Below the pieces are notes generated by a model. The model made no database searches and was not told the origin of the DNA. It worked only from the letters and a program-made list of their open reading frames with translations. The position numbers and the translations under genes were made by a program. A stretch of DNA of 29,740 nucleotides from Burkholderiales bacterium (GTDB lineage: Bacteria > Pseudomonadota > Gammaproteobacteria > Burkholderiales > Burkholderiaceae_C), in assembly GCA_947448105.1 (NCBI GenBank), contig CANFNE010000005.1, forward strand, positions 1-29,740, read 5' to 3'. Shown one piece after another: positions 16,614 to 24,125 of the stretch; the first letter of the stretch is position 1, and every line of letters starts with the position of its first letter.

Positions 16614-18296
16614 ATGACAAGCCCCAAGCTGATGCTGGACTACATCTACGAACACGAAAAGCAAATCGCCAACACGGTTTTCCTGACCCAGCCCTTGGGC
16701 AAAGGCCAGGTAGCCGACTACACCTGGGGCCAAACCATGGACCAGGCGCGGCGCATGGCGACGCATTTGCAAAGCTTTGGCTTTGTGCCGGGGGCGCGTA
16801 TCGGCATTCTGTCCAAGAACTGCGCGCACTTCTTTATGGCGGAACTGGCTATTTGGATGGCGGGCTACACCACGGTGGCGATTTTTCCGACCGAGGCGGC
16901 GTCCAATGTGCGCTTTGTGTTGGAGCACAGCGAAGCCAGTTTGCTGTTTGTCGGCAAGCTCGACACCTGGCCCGAGCAAATGCCCGGCGTGCCGGAGCAA
17001 ATGCCGCGCATTGCCTTTCCCCTTGCACCCGCGACACCCTACGACAACTGGGACGCGATTACCGCGCGCACCGCGCCCATTGCGGGTTTCCCCCAGCGGG
17101 CGGGCACCGACCTGGCCATGCTGATTTACACCTCGGGCTCCACCGGCCAGCCCAAGGGCGTGATGCACAGCTTTGAGCGCATCAGCGCTGCCACCGAATA
17201 CTCGGTGGCGCAAAACATGGGCGGCGCGGTCAAGGATGGCCAGGAATACCGGGTGCTTTCTTATTTGCCGCTGGCGCATGTGTTTGAGCGCGCCGTGATT
17301 GAGTGCAACGCCTTTGTCGTGGGCCGGGTCCACGTCTTTTTTGCCGAATCGCTGGACACTTTTGCGGCCGATTTGCAACGCGCCCGCCCCACGCTGTTTG
17401 TGTCCGTGCCCCGCCTGTGGCTCAAGTTCCAGCAGGCCGTGTTTGCCAAAATGCCAGCGCGCAAGTTGTCGCTGATGCTGCGTATTCCAATTTTGAACAA
17501 AATAGTGGCGCGCAAAATTTTGACCAATCTGGGATTGGACCAGGCGGTGTTGGCCTTCAGCGGCTCGGCGCCCCTGCCTGCCGACCTGATCCGCTGGTAC
17601 CGCAGCCTGGGCCTGCAACTGCTCGAAGGCCTGGGCATGACCGAAGACTTTGCCTATTCCCACACCGCTACGCCCCAGTTCAGCGAACCCGGTTACGTGG
17701 GCATTGCCAACCCCGGCGTGCAGGCGCGTATCAGTCCCGAAGGAGAAATCCTGATCAAGTCCCCCGGCCAGATGGTGGGCTACTACAAGCGCCCGGACCT
17801 CGACGCCGAAAGCTTTACCGCCGACGGCTTTTTCCATACCGGAGACTTGGGTTCCTTGCGGCCCGACGGCCAGCTCAAGGTCACGGGCCGCCTTAAAGAG
17901 CTGTTCAAAACATCTAAGGGCAAGTACGTGGCGCCCGCGCCCATTGAGAACCTGCTCAACATCCACCCGCTGGTTGAGAGCAGCATGGTCTCGGGCTTGG
18001 GTCAGCCCGCCGCTTATGCGGTGGTGGTACTGGGCGAAGAGTTTCGCCCCAAGCAAAACGACGCCGCTTTCCGTGCCGATGCGCAGACACAGTTGGAACA
18101 GTTGCTCGTCGAAGTCAATGCCCAAGTGGCTGACTACGAGAAGCTGCAGATGATTGTGGTGGCCAAAGACCCCTGGTCTATCGAGAACGGCTGCCTCACG
18201 CCGACCATGAAGATCCGGCGCAGCCGCATTGAGAGCGCGGTCGAGCCCAAGGTTGAAGGCTGGTACGCCAATAAAAGTCCGGTGCAGTGGGCGTGA
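16614..18296 (+). CDS. Long-chain acyl-CoA synthetase (AMP-forming)
   Basis: A 560-residue member of the adenylate-forming superfamily, activating a carboxylic acid to acyl-AMP and then acyl-CoA. Seen: P-loop motif YTSGSTGQPKG at residues 172-182, the A5-like motif EGLGMTEDFAY, the A7 motif HTGDLG, the hinge VTGRLKELFKTSKGKYVAP near 423, and the conserved lysine K533 in PTMKIRR. The L motif and the PLAHVFER segment are typical of long-chain (FadD15/bubblegum-type) synthetases. An AAGGAG ribosome binding site precedes ATG 16614. It is 66 bases after the SDR gene and probably the last gene of that operon. It converges on the esterase gene with only 49 bases between the stops. Confidence 0.94.
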   Translation: MTSPKLMLDYIYEHEKQIANTVFLTQPLGKGQVADYTWGQTMDQARRMATHLQSFGFVPGARIGILSKNCAHFFMAELAIWMAGYTTVAIFPTEAASNVRFVLEHSEASLLFVGKLDTWPEQMPGVPEQMPRIAFPLAPATPYDNWDAITARTAPIAGFPQRAGTDLAMLIYTSGSTGQPKGVMHSFERISAATEYSVAQNMGGAVKDGQEYRVLSYLPLAHVFERAVIECNAFVVGRVHVFFAESLDTFAADLQRARPTLFVSVPRLWLKFQQAVFAKMPARKLSLMLRIPILNKIVARKILTNLGLDQAVLAFSGSAPLPADLIRWYRSLGLQLLEGLGMTEDFAYSHTATPQFSEPGYVGIANPGVQARISPEGEILIKSPGQMVGYYKRPDLDAESFTADGFFHTGDLGSLRPDGQLKVTGRLKELFKTSKGKYVAPAPIENLLNIHPLVESSMVSGLGQPAAYAVVVLGEEFRPKQNDAAFRADAQTQLEQLLVEVNAQVADYEKLQMIVVAKDPWSIENGCLTPTMKIRRSRIESAVEPKVEGWYANKSPVQWA

Positions 18297-18307
18297 GCGC
18301 GCGGTCA

Positions 18308-18333
18308 GGGGCTCGGCAGGGCGCCTGAGCCCG
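18308..18333. terminator. Hairpin between convergent genes
   Basis: GGGCTC-GGC (18309-18317) pairs with GCC-T-GAGCCC (18323-18332) around a 5-base loop with one bulged T. It fills the short gap between the acyl-CoA synthetase and esterase stops and could act on both strands, but there is no U tract on either side. Confidence 0.4.
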
Positions 18334-18345
18334 CAGGCCTTGCGC

Positions 18346-19254
18346 TCAATCCCGTAGCACGCGGGCGGTAAAGTCCGCTGTCTGGCGCAGGGCGTCACGC
18401 GCCTCGGGCAGCAGGCGCGCCATCACCGGGAAAGCATGGGGCGTGTACTTCCATTGCAGGCAGGTGCTGCCACTGCCCAAGGCTTGCAGCTTCTGGTGCA
18501 GGCGCAAGGAGTCGTCCCGCAATATTTCGGATTGGCTCACGACCGTCAAGCAAGGCGGCAGTCCCGCCAGGTTGCCCAAGAGGGGCGAAATGCGGGCGTC
18601 ACTCGCGGGCACGCTTGGCGAGTACATGGCCAGTGCGTCAACCAACAATCGCCGGTGCAGCATGGCGTCGGAGTCCGCGTTGCTCTCAATGGATTCGCCC
18701 TGGTGCGTCAAGTCCAGCCAAGGTGAAAAAAGCACCAGGCCACGCGGTAGGGGCAGCTGGGTATCGCGAATGGCTTGCGCGGTGGCCAGCGCCAGATTGC
18801 CGCCAGCGCTGTCGCCGCCCAGCAGCATTTGACTTGCCTTCACGCCTTGTGCCAATAGCGCTTGGTACACAGCCATCGCGTCCTCATGCGCCGCTGGAAA
18901 AGGATGCTCGGGCGCCAGCCGGTAGTCCACCATCAGCATGCGCACCTGGGCCAGATGCGCCAGGGTGCTGGCCATGTCGCGGTGGCTGCTCAGGCTGCCC
19001 GCGATATAGCCGCCCCCGTGAAAGTAGACGCAGATGGGCGCGCGCGCGTCGCCCACCAAGGCTTTGGGCTGCACCCATTCCACCGGCACGTTACCCAACA
19101 CGTCGGCACGCACGTCAATCTGGGGCCGGGGTTTGCTGTAGTCACGGCTCAGGAATTTGCGCCCCTGGCGCAAGCGTTGCTCGGGCGACAGCTGCAGGCT
19201 GGCCACCCGGCGGGATTTCAAAAACCGGTTGATGAAGAAGTTTTGAATGCTCAT
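18346..19254 (-). CDS. Alpha/beta hydrolase, HSL-family esterase
   Basis: A 302-residue carboxylesterase of the hormone-sensitive-lipase (family IV) type. Seen: the oxyanion motif HGGG starting at H79 (FHGGGYIAGS), the nucleophile S149 in GGDSAGGNLA, and candidate acid and histidine in SEILRDD and YTPHAF near the C terminus. No signal peptide is evident, so it is probably cytosolic. Its ATG overlaps the monooxygenase stop (ATGA at 19254-19251), implying translational coupling; an in-frame extension to 19410 would lie within the monooxygenase gene and is rejected. The coupling suggests it hydrolyses the ester or lactone made by the Baeyer-Villiger-type enzyme. Families like LipR of the mycobacterial mymA cluster are similar in type. 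Confidence 0.93.
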   Translation of the reverse strand: MSIQNFFINRFLKSRRVASLQLSPEQRLRQGRKFLSRDYSKPRPQIDVRADVLGNVPVEWVQPKALVGDARAPICVYFHGGGYIAGSLSSHRDMASTLAHLAQVRMLMVDYRLAPEHPFPAAHEDAMAVYQALLAQGVKASQMLLGGDSAGGNLALATAQAIRDTQLPLPRGLVLFSPWLDLTHQGESIESNADSDAMLHRRLLVDALAMYSPSVPASDARISPLLGNLAGLPPCLTVVSQSEILRDDSLRLHQKLQALGSGSTCLQWKYTPHAFPVMARLLPEARDALRQTADFTARVLRD

Positions 19255-20747
19255 GGTGGGTTTTTCTTTGAAGGCGTGATGGGTGTGGTCAAAAAATCGT
19301 TCACCACAAAGCGCGCCAGGCGCCGGCGCATGGTGAAAGTAGTCCAGGGCCAGTTGGTGCTGTTGCGGCCATTTTTGTCCAGAAAGTAGCTGGTGCAGCC
19401 GCTGTTCCACACCGTCGTTTGGAGCGCGGCCTGGATTTTCTGGTTGTAGCGGGCGTGGCGCACCGGGTCCACCGCGATGCTGGCAATGCCCTGGCGCTGC
19501 GCGGTGGTGATGGCCGAAACGATGAACTTGAGCTGCGCCTCAATGATCACAAAGGCCGAAGAAAAGGTATACAAATTGGGGCCAAAGGTCAGAAACAGGT
19601 TTGGGCAATCTTGCGTCATCGTGCCCAGGTACGCGGTGGGCGAACCCTGCCATTGTGCGGCCAGCGTGCTGCCGCTTTGGCCAACAATGCAGTGGGCGAT
19701 GGGTGGGTTGGCCACTTCAAAACCGGTGGCAAAGACGATGGCGTCTGCCTCGCAGGTGCTGCCGTCGCTGGCGGTAACCGTCGTGCCCTGGATGCTGACC
19801 ACGTCGGGCACGACTTGCACATGGGGTTGTGCCAGCGTGCGGTACCAGGTGTTGGACAGCAAAATGCGCTTGCAGCCCACCGAATAGTCGGGCACAAGGC
19901 GCGCGCGCAGCGCGGTGTCTTTGACGCCACGCTTGATGTTCTTCACGCCCTGGGCCTGGATACGCTTGAGCAGCCAGGGGTAATTCAGGCTGGCGTTGAG
20001 CAGCTCAAACTGCAAATAAAGCGCGGTGCGAAACAGCGACTGTGTCCATGGGTGTTTTGCAAACAGCGCTTGCCAGCGCGGCGCAATGGGCGCGTCGAGT
20101 TTGGGCAAAACCCAGGGTGCCGTGCGCTGGAATAGCGTGAGCTGGCTGACCTGCTGCGCAATATGCGGCACAAACTGAATGGCCGATGCGCCCGAACCAA
20201 TCACGGCCACCCGCTTGCCCTGCATGCCAAAGCGGTGGTCCCAGCGGGAGGAATGGAAATGCACGCCGGTAAAGGTGTCCAGGCCCGGCACGCGCGGCAC
20301 CACCGGCACATGCATGGGGCCGCAGGCCATGACCACAAAGCGCGCCCAAAAAACGCCAGCATGGGTTTGCAGGCGCCAGCGCCCGTGAGACGCATCCCAA
20401 CGCGCTTCGGTCAGTTCGTGGCGCAAGCGCACACGGTCCAGCACGCCAAACTTCTCGGCCGTGTCACGGGTGTATTTTTTGATCTCGTCTTGTTTGGCGA
20501 ACAAGCGGCTCCAGCGCGGATTGGGGGCGAATGAATAGGAGTAAAGGGCAGATGGCACGTCGCAGCCACAGCCGGGGTAGCTGTTGTCGCGCCAGACGCC
20601 GCCGATTTCGCTGCCTTTTTCCAGCACCACACACTCCACCCCCGCCTGGCGCAAGCGGATGGCCGCACCAATGCCGGCAAAGCCAGCGCCGACCACCACT
20701 ACCTCGTGTACCTCGGTTGGGTCGCTGCTGCGGGTGTCCGCCTGCAT
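19251..20747 (-). CDS. Baeyer-Villiger-type flavin monooxygenase
   Basis: A protein of about 498 residues in the flavin-dependent (class B) monooxygenase family, using FAD and NADPH to insert oxygen into ketones. Seen: the FAD Rossmann motif GAGFAGIG at about 20-27, the Baeyer-Villiger fingerprint FxGxxxHxxxWD at F159, G161, H165, W169 and D170, a second Rossmann motif VIGSGASAIQF, and ATGFE near the C terminus. The matching fingerprint distinguishes it from N-hydroxylating relatives, though it does not prove the chemistry. Start uncertain: ATG 20747 is used; a GTG at 20759 would add four residues; neither has a clear ribosome binding site. It lies 27 bases after the GST stop and overlaps the esterase by ATGA. 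Confidence 0.93.
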   Translation of the reverse strand: MQADTRSSDPTEVHEVVVVGAGFAGIGAAIRLRQAGVECVVLEKGSEIGGVWRDNSYPGCGCDVPSALYSYSFAPNPRWSRLFAKQDEIKKYTRDTAEKFGVLDRVRLRHELTEARWDASHGRWRLQTHAGVFWARFVVMACGPMHVPVVPRVPGLDTFTGVHFHSSRWDHRFGMQGKRVAVIGSGASAIQFVPHIAQQVSQLTLFQRTAPWVLPKLDAPIAPRWQALFAKHPWTQSLFRTALYLQFELLNASLNYPWLLKRIQAQGVKNIKRGVKDTALRARLVPDYSVGCKRILLSNTWYRTLAQPHVQVVPDVVSIQGTTVTASDGSTCEADAIVFATGFEVANPPIAHCIVGQSGSTLAAQWQGSPTAYLGTMTQDCPNLFLTFGPNLYTFSSAFVIIEAQLKFIVSAITTAQRQGIASIAVDPVRHARYNQKIQAALQTTVWNSGCTSYFLDKNGRNSTNWPWTTFTMRRRLARFVVNDFLTTPITPSKKNPP

Positions 20748-20774
20748 CGGCTTAGGCACGGGGCGTGGTACCGC

Positions 20775-21416
20775 TCAGGGCTTGGTGAGCGCGGCTTTGC
20801 GGTCGGCGTTGACCTTTTGCGAACTGGCGCGCTCGCCCAGCATCTTGGTGTAGGCCTTGTAGTCCACGCCACCGGCCACCAGCAGATCTTCGCCGTACAC
20901 GGCGCGGGTTGCCATGCCCACGAGCGGCAGGTTGCTAAACGCCACGCAGTCGGCCAGGGTGAAGGTATCGCCGCCGATGTAGGGCGAAAACTTGACCATG
21001 CGTTTGAATGCCGCAATGCTTTTCTCCAGCCGCTTGCGCACTGAAGCTTGCGTGGCTTCGCTTACTGTGCCTCCAAAGAAGGCCTGGGCGTACAACTCGC
21101 GCGCCACCAGTTCGAGGTGCAGGTTGATGAAGGTGATGAGTTCGCGTAATTTGGCGGCGGCAAAAGGGTCGCTGGGCATGAGGGGGTGCGCAGGGTACCG
21201 GGCTTCGAGGTAGTCCAAAATCACCACGCTCTCGCACAGGCCGCCCTGGGGCGTGCGGATGAACGGGATTTTGGCCAGTGGCGAGTCCGCCAGCACGGCT
21301 TCGTCTTTGCTGCCCGTCAGCACGTGTTCTTCGGCGAACGGGATCTCTTTTTCAAGCAAGACTTGCTTGACGATGTTGTAGTAGTTGGAAACGGCAAAGC
21401 CGCAAAGCGTGATCAT
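20775..21416 (-). CDS. Glutathione S-transferase family protein
   Basis: A 213-residue soluble transferase. Seen: an N-terminal thioredoxin-like domain (MITLCGFAVSNYYNIVKQ, with cis-Pro segment AKIPFIRT and the GSH-binding ESVVILDYLE) and an all-helical C-terminal domain with the N-capping box motif TLADCVAF. C5 and S10 are possible active-site residues. Role unknown: GSH conjugation, peroxide or isomerase activity are all possible. AGGAG precedes ATG 21416, part of it inside a 6-bp leader hairpin (21430-21447). It is the first gene of a likely three-gene operon with the monooxygenase and esterase. Confidence 0.93.
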   Translation of the reverse strand: MITLCGFAVSNYYNIVKQVLLEKEIPFAEEHVLTGSKDEAVLADSPLAKIPFIRTPQGGLCESVVILDYLEARYPAHPLMPSDPFAAAKLRELITFINLHLELVARELYAQAFFGGTVSEATQASVRKRLEKSIAAFKRMVKFSPYIGGDTFTLADCVAFSNLPLVGMATRAVYGEDLLVAGGVDYKAYTKMLGERASSQKVNADRKAALTKP

Positions 21417-21429
21417 GGTGCAAAGGCTC

Positions 21430-21447
21430 CTGGGTTGTTTGACCCAG
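21430..21447 (-). promoter_or_regulatory. Leader hairpin next to the GST ribosome binding site
   Basis: On the minus strand CTGGGT and ACCCAG pair around a 6-base loop (CAAACA). The 3' arm runs into the AGGAG ribosome binding site of the GST gene, so pairing could reduce translation of the operon's first gene. Weak 6-bp stem; function inferred. Confidence 0.25.
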
Positions 21448-21525
21448 TGTAAATTGCCCAGCCCAGGCCGCCGTGCCGCGTGGGTGACAAGCGCCGCGGT
21501 TGGCGCTGAAGCGGCGAGGTGGCAA

Positions 21526-21552
21526 GCGGCACAGCCTTGTGGACTGTGCCGC
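21526..21552 (-). terminator. Hairpin terminator after the nitroreductase gene
   Basis: A perfect 9-bp stem GCGGCACAG/CTGTGCCGC with a 9-base loop begins 7 bases after the nitroreductase stop. Only two T follow on the minus strand. It separates the nitroreductase gene from the GST operon. Confidence 0.6.
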
Positions 21553-21559
21553 GCACCGA

Positions 21560-22198
21560 TTACTTGACCTCGGTGACAAACTCGGCGCTGGGGCGGCGCA
21601 CTTTGGGCAGGTTGACCAACCAGTCCTTGTCGGCTTCGCGGTAGCCCAGGGGCATGATGGCCACGCTGCGCAGGCCACGCTCCGACAGGTTCAGGATGGT
21701 GTCCAGTGCCTTGGGGTCAAAACCTTCCATGGGCGTGCTGTCGACTTCTTCAGACGCGGCAGCCACCAGCGCGACGCCCAGGCCAATATAAGCTTGGCGC
21801 GCGGCGTGTTCAAAGTTGACTTGCGGATCGCGCACGGTGTAATTGGCCAGCAGGTTTTTGCGGTAAGCGTCACCGGCTTCGGTGCTGCCGCCACGCTTGG
21901 CATTGGTGTAGTCAAAAATCTGGTTGATACGGTCGGCCGTGTAGTTGTCCCATGCGGCAAAAACCAGCAGATGCGAGCCTTCGGTGATCTGCGCTTGGCC
22001 CCAGGCGATGGGTTTGATCTGCTCGCGCACGGCGGCGCTCGTCACCACGATCACCTCATACGGCTGCAGGCCGCTGGAGCTCGGCGCCAGGCGTACGGCC
22101 TCAAGGATGCGGTCTACTTTTTCTTGGGGTACCGCCCGGGCGGCGTCCATTTTTTTGGTGGCATAGCGCCATTCGAGTTGTTGTTGCAAAGTTGACAT
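21560..22198 (-). CDS. Nitroreductase family NAD(P)H-dependent FMN oxidoreductase
   Basis: A 212-residue FMN enzyme of the NfsB/FRase type. Seen: an N-terminal RYATKKMD resembling the FMN-phosphate-binding R(Y/H)S(T)K region, LAPSSSGLQPYEVIVV around residues 38-53, a central ALVAAASEEVDSTPMEGFDP, and a C-terminal IMPLGYREADKDW. Members reduce quinones, nitro compounds or act in flavin turnover; the real substrate is unknown. ATG 22198 (MSTLQQQLEWRYATKK) is preferred to the in-frame TTG at 22225. It diverges from the small hypothetical gene at 22408 across 209 bases and ends in a hairpin on the GST side. Confidence 0.93.
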   Translation of the reverse strand: MSTLQQQLEWRYATKKMDAARAVPQEKVDRILEAVRLAPSSSGLQPYEVIVVTSAAVREQIKPIAWGQAQITEGSHLLVFAAWDNYTADRINQIFDYTNAKRGGSTEAGDAYRKNLLANYTVRDPQVNFEHAARQAYIGLGVALVAAASEEVDSTPMEGFDPKALDTILNLSERGLRSVAIMPLGYREADKDWLVNLPKVRRPSAEFVTEVK

Positions 22199-22407
22199 GG
22201 TGTTGGGGTCCAGATGGGTAGTCAAGAAAGGGGTGGAAAGCTTGGCGTTTTAAGAATGCGCGCAGGCCGGTGATTATCGCGAAACGGCGTCATTGCAAGC
22301 GGCAGACCGGAAATGTCCTTGGCGCCCAATCCGCGCACCGCTATATCTTGGAGCGATGGCGCGCCAACTGCCTCGCCTAAAATCACCGTTAATGTTAGAA
22401 AGAAACC

Positions 22408-22665
22408 ATGTTTGATAAAACCGGTGAGTGGATCCCCCTGCAATCGTTTGACGACTTTGACAACGGCTTGTCGGACCTGATTGATTTCTGGTCGAGCACG
22501 GGCCGCTCGCCCACCAAAACCGCCAAAAAATCGGCGCTGGCGCACTTCAAGGCAGACCTGGAAGCCGCCACCCTGGAATGGGCCGACAACAAAGCCAAGT
22601 CCAAAAAATACGCGGCCATTGCTGCGGAGCTGGCCGAATTTGAAGAAGCGCTGCAGCAGCTCTGA
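22408..22665 (+). CDS. Small conserved-looking hypothetical protein (85 residues)
   Basis: I do not recognise this protein. It is 85 residues, acidic overall with a Lys-rich middle (SPTKTAKKSALAHF), a Trp/Phe-rich start (SFDDFDNGLSDLIDFW) and a helical, possibly coiled-coil C terminus (KKYAAIAAELAEFEEALQQL). No signal peptide or membrane segment. AGAAAG precedes ATG 22408, and a TAAAAT -10-like hexamer lies at 22378-22383. It ends with TGA 9 bases before the earliest possible start of the rluE-like gene, in the same frame, so the two are very likely co-transcribed and may be coupled. Good start, codon usage like its neighbours and a clean upstream region favour a real gene. Confidence 0.75.
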   Translation: MFDKTGEWIPLQSFDDFDNGLSDLIDFWSSTGRSPTKTAKKSALAHFKADLEAATLEWADNKAKSKKYAAIAAELAEFEEALQQL

Positions 22666-22674
22666 TCCACAGCC

Positions 22675-23262
22675 TTGCCCCTGGAGCGGCGCCCTTTGAT
22701 TTGTTTCAATAAACCCTACGGGGTGCTGAGCCAGTTCACGCCGGAGGGGCGCTGGCGGGGGCTCAAAGACTTCATCGACATTCCCCACGTCTACGCCGCC
22801 GGGCGCCTGGACGCCGACAGCGAGGGTTTGCTCTTGCTCACCGGTGACGGCCAGGCCCAGGCCCGCATTGCCGATCCGCGCTTCAAGATGGAAAAAACCT
22901 ATTGGGTGCAAGTCGACGGCCTGCCCACCGAGGGCGCGCTGCTTGCCTTGCGCCAGGGCGTGCGGCTCAAAGACGGCCCCACGCTACCCGCCCGCGCCCG
23001 GGCCATGGAGCCGCCGCCCGGCCTGTGGGAGCGCGAGCCGCCCATCCGCGTACGCCACAACAAACCCACGGCTTGGCTCGAGTTGTCTATCCAAGAGGGC
23101 CGCAACCGCCAGGTGCGGCGCATGACCGCGGCGGTGGGCCTGCCCACGCTGCGTCTGGTGCGGGCGGCTATTGGCCCCTACGCCTTGGACGGTTTGGCGC
23201 CCGGATGCTGGCGCGAGGTGGATGGGGGTGGATGGAGGGAAGTGGGCGGGCCGGGTCTTTAA
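22675..23262 (+). CDS. rluE: rRNA large-subunit pseudouridine synthase, RluE-type
   Basis: A protein of up to 195 residues in the RsuA/RluB/RluE pseudouridine synthase family; RluE modifies U2457 of 23S rRNA in E. coli. Seen: FNKPYGVLSQF, the catalytic motif GRLDADSEGLLLLT with D46, KTYWVQVDG, GPTLPARA, PPIR, and the C-terminal GRNRQVRRMTAAVGLPTLRLVR. It lacks the S4-like N-terminal domain, as RluE does. No ATG or GTG is available: TTG 22675 is the outermost start after the in-frame stop at 22663; TTG 22696 has GGAG (22683-22686) at 9-base spacing and may be the true start (MICFNKPYG). Its TAA shares TTAA with the convergent modE stop. Confidence 0.9.
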   Translation: MPLERRPLICFNKPYGVLSQFTPEGRWRGLKDFIDIPHVYAAGRLDADSEGLLLLTGDGQAQARIADPRFKMEKTYWVQVDGLPTEGALLALRQGVRLKDGPTLPARARAMEPPPGLWEREPPIRVRHNKPTAWLELSIQEGRNRQVRRMTAAVGLPTLRLVRAAIGPYALDGLAPGCWREVDGGGWREVGGPGL

Positions 23263-24026
23263 CCCGCAATCGCAATCACCACCGCCGCTTCGTCCACCGC
23301 AGCGCTGACCGCTTGGCGTGGCGCAAGAACTTGCGCGCCTTGGTAAAAACCAATCAGCTGCAGGTTGGCCATCAGCTCCACTGCGACTTCGCTGTGGGGC
23401 GCAGTCACACCGTTAGACAGCAACGGGCCTTGCAGCAGATTGAGGCCTTCGCGGGCCTTGAGGTCGGGCCCGACGGTGACTGCGGTGGCCTTGCACAGCG
23501 CCAGTGCGGACATGCCCGGCTCCAGACCCAGCAATTCGGCACTCTCGCGGGTGATTTTCGACACCAGGGTCGCGCCGCTGGCCAATGCCAGCTGCACCCG
23601 CGCGGTGCCGGCGGCCACGTGGATGGCGGTGATAGTGCAGGGCAGTTGGTTGCGCATGCTGGTGCGCAGTCCCAGCCCGAGCAGTCCGGACAAGTTCAGG
23701 GTATTGCCCGCGCGCTGCTCCAAGTTGACCAACACGCTGGAGCGCGCTTGCTTGAGCAGTTGCGCCGCTTCCAACAGTTGCGTGCCCGCTGGCGTCAGGC
23801 GGGCACCGCCGCCGCCGCTGCCGCCCACGGCTTTTTCTACCAAGGGTGCGCCCGCCAGATTGCTCAGGGTTTCCAGTGCTTGCCAGGCCGCTTTGTAGCT
23901 GACCTTGGCGCTGCGCGCGGCTTCTGAGATGGAGCCGACTTCGCCAATGCGCTGGAGGATGTCGAGCCGCTTGTCTGTGGCCTCGTGTCCTAACGCCTGG
24001 GCGAAATGCAATGCCGTAGGGATCAT
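23259..24026 (-). CDS. modE: ModE family molybdate-responsive transcriptional regulator
   Basis: A 255-residue regulator that represses molybdate uptake genes when it binds molybdate. Seen: an N-terminal LysR-like winged helix-turn-helix (DILQRIGEVGSISEAARSAKVSYKAAWQ, about residues 20-50), the ModE hallmark wing GGSGGGGARLTPAG, a dimerisation helix, and a C-terminal di-MOP region. The first MOP/TOBE unit (NQLPCTITAIHVAAGTARV) is typical; the second, ending in AVSAAVDEAAVVIAI, is more divergent. It diverges from modA over about 100 bases that hold an inverted repeat suited to ModE binding. Its stop overlaps the rluE-like stop in TTAA. Confidence 0.95.
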   Translation of the reverse strand: MIPTALHFAQALGHEATDKRLDILQRIGEVGSISEAARSAKVSYKAAWQALETLSNLAGAPLVEKAVGGSGGGGARLTPAGTQLLEAAQLLKQARSSVLVNLEQRAGNTLNLSGLLGLGLRTSMRNQLPCTITAIHVAAGTARVQLALASGATLVSKITRESAELLGLEPGMSALALCKATAVTVGPDLKAREGLNLLQGPLLSNGVTAPHSEVAVELMANLQLIGFYQGAQVLAPRQAVSAAVDEAAVVIAIAG

Positions 24027-24073
24027 CGTTGAGGGCCTGGTAAGAAAGAAGAGGGCTGCGTTATCCCAAAGTG

Positions 24074-24099
24074 GAATAGCGTAGCTAGAATCGCTATTC
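24074..24099. promoter_or_regulatory. Candidate ModE operator between modE and modA
   Basis: A perfect 8-bp inverted repeat, GAATAGCG (24074-24081) and CGCTATTC (24092-24099), with a 10-base spacer, lies in the shared promoter region 27 bases before the modA ATG. Half-sites of the CGCTAT kind resemble reported ModE sites. Position and symmetry support control of modABC, and perhaps autoregulation of modE. Confidence 0.65.
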
Positions 24100-24125
24100 T
24101 AATTTCGAACAGCGGGGCATTGCCA

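Noticed and set aside
15453..18398. A 981-codon open frame on the minus strand opposite the fadH-like, SDR and acyl-CoA ligase genes
   Set aside because: It lies antisense to three genes with clear catalytic motifs; its product is rich in His, Arg, Gln and Gly with no domains, as expected from GC-rich third positions.
20531..21044. Plus-strand open frames across the BVMO/GST junction
   Set aside because: They are antisense to two genes with full motifs and have no start signals or domains.
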